Assembly: GCA_016584305.1 (NCBI GenBank)
Contig: JACEEZ010018838.1
Span: forward strand, 60,984 to 124,983
Reading direction: 5' to 3'
From: Chionoecetes opilio
Taxonomy: Eukaryota; Arthropoda; Malacostraca; Decapoda; Majidae
DNA: 64,000 nt
Shown: one piece after another, positions 34,818 through 45,440 of the stretch
Position numbering within the stretch: position 1 is the first letter of the stretch
How the letters are laid out: the number at the start of each line of letters is the position of its first letter
The notes under the pieces: model-generated
The model's database searches: none
What the model was told of the DNA's origin: nothing
What the model saw: the letters and a program-made list of their open reading frames with translations, nothing else
Position numbers and translations under genes: made by a program

Positions 34818-35320
34818 TTTTGACCTGTGACGGGCTGGGTTCAGTAAGGGCCCTGCAGTTAGGGGGCCCCCATCGGGGTTTTTTATACCAGGGGTCACTG
34901 TGCAGGGGGCATGAAGTGACGGCGCCTACTTGGAAAGTGCACTACCGCAGGGATTGTACGGAGTGGGGCCCTGATTTATGCTGCCTCCCCAAAAAAGGCC
35001 AGGCAAGGCTGCCACCCCCCCTGAACTTCCAACTGAGCCCACCCAACATCATTGACCTCATAACACCACAGAAGCCCCCGAGTTAACGGTTCCACTAACT
35101 CCGACCGTGACGGGTTGTGGACCGTAAGGGCCCTGTCAGTTGGACCCCCATCGGGGTTTTAAGGACCCGGGGTCACGCGCAGGAGGATTTAAGTGTACGG
35201 GGTCCCACATGGAAAGTACACAATCCCCAGGGATTTTAACGGAGCTGGGGCCTGATTGATGCGTCCAAGGAAAGCGCCAGGCAAGGGTGCCGCACCACCC
35301 TTGAACCCCCACATGGTTTT
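34818..35320 (+). repeat. Tandem duplication, about 285-bp unit
   Basis: Two copies of a unit starting CTGTGACGGG / CCGTGACGGG (34,822 and 35,104) share GTAAGGGCCCTG, CCCCATCGGGGTTTT, GGGGTCAC, GGGATT and GGCCAGGCAAGG-type strings in the same order. Function unknown. Confidence 0.7.
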
Positions 35321-35940
35321 CACCATTTCAAAAACGCAAAAATGCCAATTATCAAGCACTAAACCTACCCCACAAAAATTAGTAGTTAGCCATAGTTACC
35401 TTTCAACTTCCTCACAAATTCCATGCAGTTTTTTATACTGCATGGATCACTTCATTTTGGCCCAGTCGGTGGAGGGTTTTGGGTGGGGGGGGAGGGCCTT
35501 TACTTTTCCCATCCTTTTTCCCCTTTTCATCTAGTTAGGTAGTGAAAGTTAAAAAAACAAACAGCCTTTTTAAGGGCCTACGGTCTGTTGCTGTTTTTTG
35601 TTTTTTTTGTAATCCTTTGAAACAGCGGTGACACCCCCCTGCTCCCCCCCCCTACTCCCATCACGCGGGAAACCCCCCTCCCCCTACCTCCTAACCCCCC
35701 ACTCCCTAAACACGAGAAAAATGCCCCCAAACCCCCTTGTAAAACCCCAAATCCCCACCAACACCACAACGCCTTCTCCATCCCCCAACCTCCTCCCCCC
35801 CGTTTCCCACCAACACCCCCTTCTTTATTACAACCCCTCCCCCGTTTCCCCCCTTCTCTATCACCAGCACGTACCCAACCCGGGTTTCTCCCATCTTTAT
35901 CTTCCTTCTCCATTACCATGGCAACATCCACCCACGTGTG
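35321..35940. other. C-rich, low-quality-looking stretch
   Basis: Long C-rich and T-rich runs. Proline-rich and glycine-rich frames on opposite strands result from this composition. No gene recognised. Confidence 0.5.
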
Positions 35941-36043
35941 AGGCTCTTGACGCTATCGTGGTACGTTCATGGCACCGTCATGGCACAGTCGTGGTTATCG
36001 TAGCTCTATCGTGACGAACAAAATGACCGTTGATTTCCATTCG

Positions 36044-36053
36044 TGATGTAGTC
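36044..36053. repeat. Target-site duplication, left
   Basis: TGATGTAGTC, identical to 37,258-37,267, flanking the RTE-like LINE. Confidence 0.8.
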
Positions 36054-37257
36054 AAGTCAACAACGGACCGTATCCTAGCGCTTCGTGTCCTGGTGGAACG
36101 CCGACGTGAGTTTCGACAGGGGAGCTTGCAGCCTATGTGATCTCAAGAAGGCGTTGACTCAGTGTATCGTGAGTCACTCTGGGATCTTCTGCGACTTCGA
36201 GGGATTCCTGCAAGGACTATTGGTTTTGATAAACTGGTCTGTATTCTGGGACTGAGAGTGCTGTAAGTGTGGGGCTGGTGTATCCGGCTTCTTTCCTGTG
36301 AATACAGGAGTGAGGCAATGGTGTGCGTCCTTGCCCCATCACTTTTCAACGCTTGTATGGACTGGGTTATGGACAAGTTTGTAGATCAAAGTGATTGTGC
36401 GAGCATCCGTCAGCAACACCAAGATCATGATCTTGTTTTTGCCGATGATGCAGTAATCTTTGCTGAGTCGCTGGAGGTCCTGGTGATGGCTCTCGAGGCG
36501 CTGCACGAGGAGGCAAAGCCTTTGGGACTTGAGGTCTCCTGGCTCAAGACCAAGGTCCAGGTGTTGGAGACTTACTAGATGAAGCAGTACAGTCTGTTCA
36601 TGCGTGTGGCGAGGACATTGAGATCTTGGAAAGTTTACATACCTTGATAGCGCAGTCCATAATGACGGCGGGTCACGTCAAGAAGTCTTACGGCGGATTG
36701 GCATAGCCCACGGTGTTATGGACTCGCTCAGCAGGAGTATTTGGCGTTGTCGGTACCTGTGCAGATGGACAAAGATCCGGATCTTCAAATCGCTTGTGAT
36801 CCCTGTCTTACTCTATGGTTGTGATACATGGACACTAAATAGCGACTTGAAGGGGCGAATCGATACCCTTGATAATAAGTGTCTTTGCAGGATCATGGGG
36901 GTATCGCTGGGATGATTACGTGTCAAATTAGCGATTGCACCTTGAGACCGAATCGAGGCCTATTGCCTGCATAGTCCGTCAGCGCCAACTTCGGCTATAT
37001 GTGCATGTGGCACGCTACCCTGAAACCGATCCTTCCCATCGGGTTGTATCTGTAAGAGACAATCCGGCGTGGAGGAGGCCAAGGGGGCGCCCACAAGGCT
37101 AGTGGCTGGATAAACTTGATGTTTCCTGTCGAGAGTTGCTTGGTATGGGAAGGGAGCCTGCATGTGGACTCGAGCTTGGTGACCCCCGGGAGTGGCGTCG
37201 TGAGGTAGGCGAGGCGACGCGCCCCCCGGCGTATGCCCCAATAATTGATTGATTGAT
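36054..37257 (+). pseudogene. RTE-like LINE, 5'-truncated
   Basis: Translation across frames gives DLKKAFDSVYRESLWDLL (about 36,138-36,190), VCVLAPSLFNACMDWV (36,320-36,375), VFADDAVIFAESLEVL with the FADD catalytic box at 36,438-36,449, IRIFKSLVIPVLLYGCDTWT (36,775-36,835), then a LCRIMG segment and an Arg/Trp-rich end. This is the palm, thumb and C-terminal order of a LINE RT widespread in molluscs and crustaceans, assigned here to an RTE-like group. Several frameshifts break it. The 3' end is ATTGATTGATTGATTGA without poly(A), as is usual for RTE elements. It sits inside element D with a 10-bp duplication on both sides. Confidence 0.85.
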
Positions 37258-37267
37258 TGATGTAGTC
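37258..37267. repeat. Target-site duplication, right
   Basis: TGATGTAGTC, identical to 36,044-36,053. Confidence 0.8.
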
Positions 37268-37452
37268 TTACAGCTGTCATGACTCCATCGTGACCATCTT
37301 ACGACCATCATGACACATACATACAGGCGGGCGTGACATTGTTGTGAGGCTATCGTGGTCTGCGTTTATCGTGGTCAAAATTAAACGATAGCGTAAATAA
37401 TCAAATTGGTGGCGCTATCGTGGTTCGATTATGGAATGTGTGGACGGGGGCT

Positions 37453-37730
37453 CATGTACAGAACATAAATCAATTATTGGAAAAATATGAGTAGGTTCTA
37501 CTCAAGGAGGTTGTATTCCCATACAACCTCCTTACATTCTCTACGTCACTTCATCCACCCAGCCGAAACCCGCCTTGCAGCATATTCACGTTTTTGTGAC
37601 ACATTTATTAATTTTTTTCATTCCCATTTCCCCCCCCCCCCACACACACACACATTTTGGGTGGTCTGGCAGGCAATCGAACAAGCAGTGCCATACGGGA
37701 AGCCAGATTCCACTACTGAAACCCTTCCTC
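37453..37730. other. Non-coding spacer between elements D and B
   Basis: Contains a short inverted repeat, GGAGGTTGTAT / ATACAACCTCC, at 37,505-37,531, and a C run then a CA run (37,628-37,653). No gene recognised. Confidence 0.4.
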
Positions 37731-38148
37731 ATAGTCCGGCAGCCAAAAGTACATTTTCTTATAACCTTGTTTTGGGATTTTAAGTTTTTTTTTCAGGGAT
37801 TTTGTTTGGAAAACATATCCGGTTTGAAAAATATATATGTTGGCCGCTGTCAGCCTTGGGTAATTTGAGATAATTAGCATAAAACAAAAGGGCCCCAAAA
37901 TTAAATTTTCAAAATACTTTAAAATACCATACATCCCTTGAAACTTCACACAGAGGGTCAACCAATACATGAATTCCAGGGTATTTTGATCCAGAAAATC
38001 TATTTCTGGTATTTTCAAATTCAAAATTGCCACCGTTTTCAATAAAATTGATGCAGATAACGCTGACAGAATAGGGCTTCGAAGAAAACTTGATATGAGT
38101 ATACACCCTTTAGCCCCAGAACAACACCCCTAAGGTACAGTTATCAAT

Positions 38149-39860
38149 GTGGTTACTGGACGAATTGTTCCACCATCAGTAAATGTTGATAAAGTACTAG
38201 ATATTGGCACCAGACAAATGAATGAGTTTGAAAGAACATTATTTGATGGCTTCTATGATACAATTAAGAAGGAAGTTGAAACTATGAATGTCACAAAGAA
38301 GTTAATCAAGATGGGGGAACATAAGGTTTATGATACAAACCTGATTTATTCCCGAGTGATGGGGCTACAAGCTAGTTCCAGAGATATAGATATTAAAGAG
38401 GTTCTGTCATATGAGCTCTCACCAGTCCCCACAGCTCTCTTTACTGAATCAGGAGAAATAAGAGTCTCTAAATCAAAGTCTATCTTGAAAACCCAGACAA
38501 GGATAGATGTATCAAACAGACAGTTGACTCAGAAGCCAGTATGCACAGTCATTGATGGTTGTGCCCTCCTGTAGATTCCTCATTGGCCAGCATCAAGTCT
38601 AACTAAACAGCCTGTGGTACTTGATTATGTAGATAAATTCAAAAGGCACATAGAACAGAGGCTGAAAACTGAAGATGTGTTTTTGATCTTTGACAGATAT
38701 TAGGATTTCAGTACAAAATGTTCTACGAGGACCTGTAGAGGGAATGAAGGCTGCCGCGTATTTAAGTTAAGTCCCACAGCGCCTCTGCCATCTCAGAAGC
38801 TTGCCCTTACAATGACAGAAAACAAGAAGCAATTGATCAATATTATTTGCGACAACATTCTGAATGACACAGATTTCGTTCAGAAGAATACAGCAAAGCA
38901 CAAACTTATGATAACAGGTCAGGACAAAACACCTGTAGAAGTAAGTTGCAGTGGTACAATTGTAGTAAGAGCTGACATGGCAACCACTCATGAAGAAGCT
39001 GATAACATCATTGTGCAGCAGGCTATAGCAGTTGCTGTAGCTCAGCAGCAACCTGTCACTGTTCTTGCAGATGATACAAATATTTCTGCACTTCTTCTTG
39101 ATCATTACCTGGAACAAGGCATACAAACACCAATGTTTATGGAATCACCTGTAAAAGAGAGAACTGTTGTTGATATCCAGGCCACTGTAAAGAAACATCA
39201 GAACATAATTCCAGCAATATTGGCAAGTCATGCTCTTACTGGATGTGATACAGTGGCAGCATGTTTTGGTATAGGAAAAAGGGAAAGATGTTGAAAGTTG
39301 AAAACAGGGCTGAATTTGAATATGATAGGTAATGCTGAGGCTAACTGGCCTGAGGTGTTGGAACAGGCAACAAAATTCATAGCTTCCTGTTATGGGCAAT
39401 CAAAGACCAATTTATGTCTGAGGCCAGAGTGAGTGGTGGACTTCAAGAACGGGGAAGTCGGGAGCAAACAGTACTCCAAGTTATGTTCTCTTCCACCTAA
39501 ACAGAGGCCTTCATAGAATGTCAAACGGGCTCATCTGCAAACATACATATGGAAGAATGCCCTGCAACTAGATCCACAGATTTAGAACCCACAAGTTATG
39601 GATGGATCAAAGAAAGCAGAACAAAGTCACTGCTGCCTACAACAGTCCCCCACCAATGTTCAGCTAGCACCGAATCAATACTAAAGTTGATAAGATGCAC
39701 ATGTTCAAGTAACAGCCATGTAAGTCCTCAAGATGCGCATGTAAAAAAGTCGGGGCTACCCGCCAATGTTTTGGGCTTGTCAATCCTCCATTGAATGTTG
39801 CAATGAGAAAACACGAACAGCAGTTGATGAGGATGATGAGGATGATTACTAATTACCTCA
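38149..39860 (+). pseudogene. C-terminal part of long-TIR transposon protein, FEN1/XPG-like
   Basis: One frame runs from before 38,149 to 39,294 with two in-frame stops (38,572 and 38,701). It shows VIDGCALL just before the first stop, VFLIFDRY after it, THEEADNIIVQQ (38,989-39,021), VLADDTNISALLL (39,061-39,099) and ALTGCDTVAACFGIGK (39,232-39,279). The acidic series ID-EEAD-ADDT-GCDT follows the order of catalytic acids in FEN1/XPG-type PIN nucleases; this is my inference. After a frameshift near 39,290 come KLCSLPP, NVKRAHLQT and a Cys-containing tail with Asp-rich end (to 39,850), resembling CXC-type zinc-binding tails in this family. A nuclease acting in transposition is the likely ancestral role. 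Confidence 0.75.
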
Positions 39861-39989
39861 AGAATTGTGCATTTATGCCCATAAGAAATTGAGGACTCAA
39901 AACTATCTGACTAAAAAAACTGTCAATCTTTATTACTTTCATGTTGAACAAGTAATATTCTTATATACTAGTATAAGTATAAAAAGTCA

Positions 39990-40017
39990 CCAAAAAAAAA
40001 AAAAAAAAAAAAAAAAG
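39990..40017. repeat. Poly(A) run
   Basis: A run of A residues directly before the right terminal repeat of element B. Confidence 0.85.
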
Positions 40018-40541
40018 ACAGCCATTTTGAAAATAGTGGTCATTTTGGATATGAAAATACCAGAAATGAATTTTCTCGGTCAAAATAGCCTGGAATCCAT
40101 GTATTGGTTGACCGGTTATGTCAATTTGTAAGGGAATTATGGTATATTATGTATTTTGATATTTCCTTGGCGGCCATTTTGTTTCATGCTAAATATCTCA
40201 AATTGCCCAAGGTTGACAGCGAGCCAACCAAGACATTTTTCAAGCTGGATATATGGGCAAACAAAATCCACTGAAAAAAAAAACTAAGACCCTGGTTGAG
40301 ACCAACAAGGTTGAGCCTGGTTGCTGCCGGACTATCATGCTTATTTGTATTTTTTATGCACGAATAGCTATAAAATATAGATTAGGTTAGTTTTAGGTAA
40401 ATACTAAGTTAGGTTCAAGTTCATCACAAATAATGATTAATATGATGAAGTTTACAGCAATTGTAATCTAGATACTCGTATGGCGCTCTGGTAAGTGATT
40501 GGCTGCCAGACCACCAGAAGAGAGGGAGGCGCAGAGGGGAC

Positions 40542-40698
40542 CCCTGGCGTCTCTGTACATCCTCACGACACCACTGATTAATATTCCAACGTAAACAGAT
40601 TGATTGAAATGGGAGTTACTGGAAATTGACTCATCTACTCATCTACCTTCAATGTGAGTTACCTGTGTGAGTAGATTACTCGCGTAAAGGAATATCCA
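40542..40698 (+). mobile_element. Gypsy 5' LTR remnant
   Basis: Matches 49,888-50,047 closely (CTGGCGTCTCT, ATCCTCACGACACCACTGAT, GTGAGTAGATTACTCGCGTA, ending AATATCCA). Only the last 157 bases or so of the LTR survive on this side; the sequence to the left does not match the 3' LTR, so the left part was lost or replaced. Confidence 0.85.
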
Positions 40699-40707
40699 GA
40701 ACATCTT

Positions 40708-40725
40708 TGGTGGCAGCGGTTGGAT
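40708..40725 (+). promoter_or_regulatory. Probable primer-binding site
   Basis: TGGTGGCAGCGGTTGGAT starts ten bases after the LTR end with the TGG expected for pairing to a tRNA 3' CCA. The tRNA was not identified. Confidence 0.5.
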
Positions 40726-41596
40726 GAATACTTTTATCAGTGCTGAAACAATTACTTTGAAACTTTGTGTTGGAATCATGGTTGTGAGGGAGACGAAACT
40801 TTTTTAAACAAGCAGTAGCTTGGCGAGTGAACGATCCATTAAGGAGAGCAGGGAAGAGATATATGTGGATGCAGGTCGCGACTGCTGACGTAGTAAGACC
40901 ACTGGCAGCGCTGACTCAGCAAGTGCAAGCCTCCGCTACCACCTAACTCATCTGCCTTACCGTGAGTCATCTCATCAGCTCCAATAATCCTCCTTCTACG
41001 CCTGTTTCCGAAGAATAAAGCGATGGTGTAATGGACGGACGTTAATAAGTGTTTAATTGAGAATACCTATTCCTACGACCGGCAACCCTGGGGGAATTAA
41101 AAGTTACTCCTCCACTCATCTTAACTTATTCATCATATCAACGCCAGAAGGTCTTGTCAGGACAACATTCCCAACGTTTTGTCATGTGAACGGGGGGACT
41201 CTCCAGATACTCGCGAGGGACAACGAAGGGACGTAACTTGGGCGGTACCTACAAGTTGGTTCTACAAGCATCAATTAAGCTAAGTAGACTACAAGCATTG
41301 TAGCTAAACACTACAATTACACCTAATTATTTAATTACACAACCATGAGGAATTATTTTAGTTTCGTACCATTGATAGAGATTCTTATCAGTGAATAATA
41401 GTTTGCCCTTAATGCGTTTTCTTTCTGTCGGTAGGAGATTTTCTACGTTGGAAAGAGAAAAGGGTACTTTTTAACGAGGATTAATTAATTAATTAATTAA
41501 TTAATTAATCAATTAACCCAAAATTAATTATTTCTTTCTGTGATGGGTTTTTGCGTATGTAATTAACAAATTATAACTACGTTATTGTCTCATATA
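40726..41596 (+). mobile_element. Gypsy untranslated leader
   Basis: Sequence between the primer-binding site and gag, without a long frame. It contains an ATTA tetranucleotide run at about 41,483-41,516. Confidence 0.6.
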
Positions 41597-42782
41597 ATGC
41601 CAAAAGGTAAGGAAGATTTAGAAGGGCTTACTAATGTGTTTTTATCTCAAGTAAAGGGGAATCTTGCTGCATCAGATGAACAGACAAAAGAAAACGTAGA
41701 TGATTTAACCCCAGACTTAAATAAACTTACACTGAGGAGCGGTAAGCAGTATTCCACCATGCCTGCTACTACTACTACTAATACTGGTACTACTACTACC
41801 AATAACTTTACTCCTCTAACAGCTGCTACAACTCATACAATGGCGACTCACTCTCAGGCTGTGCCAGCAAACACTGGGGCTGTATTTCCTACTTCATTTA
41901 AGGTGTTACCCACAGAAGCATCCGTGCGACCATTTAGTGGAGATGAGGAAGACTAAAGTGCTTATCAATTTCTCACTCTGTGTGGGGATGTAATGAGTAA
42001 CTCAGATGTATACAGACCAGCAGATAAAATTGCTTTCATTCGATCTAGATTGCAACCTGGATCGAGAGCTCAATCCGGAAAATTGGGCAAGATTACGACA
42101 AATTCAGGGAAAATTTCCTGAGAGTTTTCAGTGGTGGAGCAGCAATCACCGTAGTGAAACAAGTAAGTCATGTGACTGACTCTTTAATAACAAATTTGTC
42201 GTCGCAAACTGTATGGGATGGGTCTATCGCGGCCAATACGTTAACAGAGAGTTTATCAAAATTTTAATGGAGGCAAATTGGTGTAATGGAACAGAAATTA
42301 GTATGGATAATATGTCAAAATTTCTTGAACTGTTGTTCTATATGCTACATGTCCAGGGGAAGGTGCGTCGTGCAGCTCTTTCTTTGCCCTTCCATCCTAA
42401 GGACGAGTTAGTGGATTTCATAATAGCCTTAGACGGCAAGCTTATGGAGACATAACACTCTACGGCTTTCACAGCCGCAGTTGCTGGAGTAAATACTCCT
42501 AATCCAACACCAGAAAATAACACCTCCCCTCCTTCTTATGCAGTGGCAGCTGCGAGAGAGGCAATCATTTGTTCCTACTGCAACAAGGTAGGACATACGG
42601 TAAAGAAATGCCTCTGCAGGCACAAAGAATTGCGGAAGGCATCGCCAGTGGATGATAATCAAACTACAAACCCCACCCACGGCTCCGAGGGGAGTCCCTC
42701 TACCAGGAGTAAACCTTCCCTTTCCTTCCGGGGGAGGGGACAGCAGCAAAAACACAGAATAGATAGGGAGTCCTACTACTGA
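41597..42782 (+). pseudogene. gag: Gypsy gag with CCHC zinc knuckle
   Basis: The ATG at 41,597 starts MPKGKEDLEG; a Thr-rich stretch follows (about residues 60-90). The frame ends at a stop at 41,954 just after FSGDEED, but coding-like sequence continues in shifted frames: a segment with ELLFYMLHVQGKVRRAALSL (in 42,213-42,455), then a zinc knuckle CSYCNKVGHTVKKC with the C-X2-C-X4-H-X4-C spacing at about 42,573-42,614. A basic Ser/Arg-rich tail follows. Gag would form particles and bind the element's RNA. The internal stop, at least two frameshifts and loss of the capsid core make this copy non-functional. Confidence 0.8.
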
Positions 42783-43039
42783 GCGATTCACGGTACGGGT
42801 AATCACAGTACCGACCGATGCTAACAGATAAAAGACGCTCGCGCAAACAATGAGCGAAGGTGGGCTGCTGGGAAAAGTAAGTCGTCGGGGGAAGACATGC
42901 GAGCCTCAACGCACCATCCAGGTTAACTCAACACAACCGCGAGGGAGATTTTCCTCACGCAGGCGCGGCGGATTTGTCGATATACCACAATATTGTGGCT
43001 GCCTGCCAACAAACAAACATCATGGCTACCCACGAAGGT

Positions 43040-43655
43040 AAGCCATCAAAACCTTTCCCTGGCTGTGGACACTGGAGCTACTGTAAATGTACTCTCTGAT
43101 GAGTCGTATCAGGCTCTAAAGAGGAGTGCACGTGGTGGCCGGTGGCCGTTACGCTAGAGTGATTTGAATGAGAAGGGGGTTACAGGTTCATCTCTGAAAA
43201 TAAAGGGAACAGTGATCTTACCTATTAATCTGAACAAAGGGGTTCCTCCGGTTCGTATGGAGCTCTATGTAGCATCCAACTTTCAGCTCCCTGTAGACCC
43301 AGTAGGGCTGGGTCAGTAGGGCTGGATGTAGACCCATCCAACAGTCAGCTCCCAGTAGGGCTGTTGGGTTTAGCTACGATGAAGTATAATCGAATTGGGA
43401 TAGATCCCAACAAAAATTTAATAACATTTAAAGGGAAGCAGCTAAAGGCGATGGATTCTCCTATGTCTCTGACTCCCCCATATGTCAAATCACTCACAGG
43501 GAAGAGAGGCGATAAGCGAGGGCCACCGACTGGTGTAGTTCCCTCAATTCATGTCTCTAACACTCGCGTGAATCTTACAGCGGGTTGGAAACTCGTGAAG
43601 GCCACGATTGTCGGTGACCATGAAATCCCCGATCGTATGGCAATGCGTGTTCCAG
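43040..43655 (+). pseudogene. Gypsy aspartic protease region
   Basis: LAVDTGATVNVLSDESYQAL reads from about 43,059, with the DTG catalytic triad at 43,068-43,076. Downstream are an LPVGLLGL-like segment in another frame, partly duplicated (43,285-43,360, repeated GTAGACCC / GTAGGGCTG), and a frame at 43,364-43,684. The enzyme would process the polyprotein. The region is cut at 43,655 by a Harbinger-like insertion and has frameshifts. Confidence 0.75.
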
Positions 43656-44396
43656 GACCGGTATTACCAAAACGTATATCATAGCTATGACAGAAATGTA
43701 TCATAGCTCTTGAATATCATAAATTTTTATCATACGCCATATATCATAAGTTTGGAATCTAGCACAACCATCTATCATAGTCGCCTGCTAAATATAGCGT
43801 CATTGTTTCTTTAAAATGGTTATATAATCAGTAAATTCATCCTTTGACCACGTTTTATGGATTGATACTTCTTCCCTTATGTTTATAACATGTTTAGGGC
43901 AGTGACAGAGAGAGTAATGTAGTAATTCATTCCCGAAAATAGGGCATATAGATGTACAGACGGTACATTGTACCGTTGAGCAGTATCTGTGTAAACACGG
44001 GACAGAGTTGCCAGATGGCGATGTTTTCGATCTAAAAGCTGTTTGTACAAAGTTGGTGAGGAACAATATGCCCTCACACGGTCTATTCGATATTTCCTAA
44101 TCAGCTGTGCATCACTCAGCTCACTCAACACATCCCTATGTGGGCGAATATTCCTTCACTGGGGCTGTTATTGTGTCTCGGCCCTGTTGACAGCAGGAAA
44201 GTTTATCATAGTCGCTGGGCCGTTATCATAGTCGCGCTAGAACTCGGTGAACCCACTCTTAGCCTCCCGCGCGGTTTGTGATAGTCCCCCCCCCCCCCAA
44301 TGTTTTTATATTCGCCAGCCAGTTGTGACTAAAATGGGCCATTTTGTCCAGCTATGATATACGTTCATAACTATGATCGCTTTGGTAATACCGGTC
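43656..44396. mobile_element. Harbinger-like element inserted in Gypsy
   Basis: The ends GACCGGTATTACCAAAACG and, inverted, GACCGGTATTACCAAAGCG enclose 741 bases, flanked by CAG on both sides (43,653-43,655 and 44,397-44,399). A 3-bp duplication of CWG type is known for animal Harbinger elements. Inside both ends TATCATAG and CTATGATA motifs recur (43,677-43,790; 44,205-44,235; 44,350-44,385). The middle has a minus-strand fragment resembling a Harbinger N-terminus. The Gypsy pol sequence is interrupted here, so this insertion is younger than the retroelement. Confidence 0.8.
43800..44131 (-). pseudogene. Harbinger-like transposase N-terminal fragment
   Basis: The minus-strand frame starting at 44,131 reads MLSELSDAQLIRKYRIDR, which matches the start typical of animal Harbinger nucleases (LSD-x-L-IRKYRLDR). 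After that the frames shift and only short pieces remain. The DDE catalytic part is missing. The gene is inside the 741-base element with Harbinger-type ends, which supports the assignment. Confidence 0.55.
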
Positions 44397-44399
44397 CAG

Positions 44400-45440
44400 T
44401 GGGGGTTCCTGATACACCTATAGACAGTGAAGTATGTATCGATAGCCCCAGTAAAGTAAAACGATTGGCCATAGAGGTGACACTTAGCACTGTCAGCGCA
44501 GGACATGTCACATCAGCATTGGTTGTTAACTTGTTAACACCACAGGTGGACCAGTGCGAGTTAAACATGGAGTTTTCCTTGGGGAAGGGTTGGTGTATGA
44601 TCGAAAGGTGGTACCTGAACCATTGAAGTTACCTACTGTTTGTGTTGCTACGGTGCAGAAGTCCGCCGTTGACATCGAGCAGGGTCTGGTACCAACCCTG
44701 AGTTTGCTTGTCAACGTCGTGGACTACCCGGAGTTAAAGCACTCGCTCTTGGAACTCTTGGGTCAGTACCGAGATGTCATAGCACTCCTTGGTGCTACCG
44801 ATACAGCGGAGCATCGCATTAAACTCAGTCCAGGAACCAAACCTGTCTACATTCCTGCTTACAGGCTACCTCATACCCAACGGGCTGTGGTAGAAACACA
44901 TGTAGAGGAAATGTTGGAGCAAGGAGTTATGGAACACTCGTGCTCACCCTGAAACAGTCCTTTATTCCTTGTCCCGAAGAAGGATGGAACTTTTCGCCCA
45001 GTTATTGACTTTCGGCGAGTGAATCAGGTCCCAGAAGATGACAGGTATCCGTTACCAGTCCTAAAAGATCTGTTCATGTCGTTAGGTCCGGGTAATACAA
45101 TTTTCAGTAGTTTGGACCTTTTGTCGGGGTACTGGCAGGTACCCATGGCAGAATCCTCCAGAGAGGTTACGGCGTTCAGTACGCCGGGAGGTCACTATGA
45201 ATGGCTTTGGATGCCGTTTGGCTTGAAATCCGCGCCGCTTACTTTTCAGAGAATGATCAATACAATTTTTGCCGTTATGATAGGTAACTCCGTGTTCGCA
45301 TACCTGGATGATATTATAATTGCTAGCAAAGACCATGAGTCTCACTTTAAAACTTTAGTCAGTTTTGCAGCGACTGTTGTAAGCTGGTCTCAAAGCCAAG
45401 TTCACCAAGTGTGAATTTTTTAAAGCTAAGAATAGTTTCT
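44400..45440 (+). pseudogene. pol: Gypsy reverse transcriptase
   Basis: From 44,554 the frame runs to an in-frame stop at 44,950 and continues in the same frame to about 45,365. Visible features: a TKPVYIPAYRLPHTQRAVVE linker to RT, VPKKDGTFRPVIDFR (44,970-45,015), DLLSGYWQVPM (45,116-45,150), a WMPFGLKSAPLTFQRM block (45,208-45,255) and the catalytic YLDD at 45,301-45,312. A frameshift near 45,365 moves the rest to another frame. It would make cDNA from the genomic RNA in particles. This copy cannot make an intact enzyme. Confidence 0.9.

Larger units (their letters stand above)
32627..37452. mobile_element. Element D: TIR transposon with ATCGTGAC motifs
   Basis: The left end AGCCCCCGTCACACATTCCA (32,627) and right end, the complement of TGGAATGTGTGGACGGGGGCT (ending 37,452), match over about 35 bases and continue into CCACGA and GCGC strings. 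Inside both ends, ATCGTGAC, TATCGTGG and complements recur in both orientations (32,690-32,925, 35,945-36,020, 37,280-37,430). The middle is interrupted by poor-quality DNA with a CR1-like LINE (33.1-34.8 kb) and by an RTE-like LINE with a target duplication. No transposase remains. I found no convincing target duplication for the outer element. Confidence 0.7.
37731..40335 (+). mobile_element. Element B: long-TIR DNA transposon
   Basis: 37,731-38,048 is an inverted, diverged copy of about 40,020-40,335. The shared outermost string is ATAGTCCGGCAGC, with TA at each edge. Internal matches include GAATTCATGTATTGGTTGACC against its near-complement at 40,090-40,115. Between them is the C-terminal part of the same protein family whose N-terminal part lies in element A. 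As in A, the coding part starts just inside the left repeat, so this copy lacks the other half and is non-autonomous. The first five bases, ATAGT, are the same as in element A. Confidence 0.85.

Noticed and set aside
35578..36014. Pro-rich and Gly-rich frames on opposite strands
   Set aside because: They come from a C-rich stretch of doubtful sequence quality.
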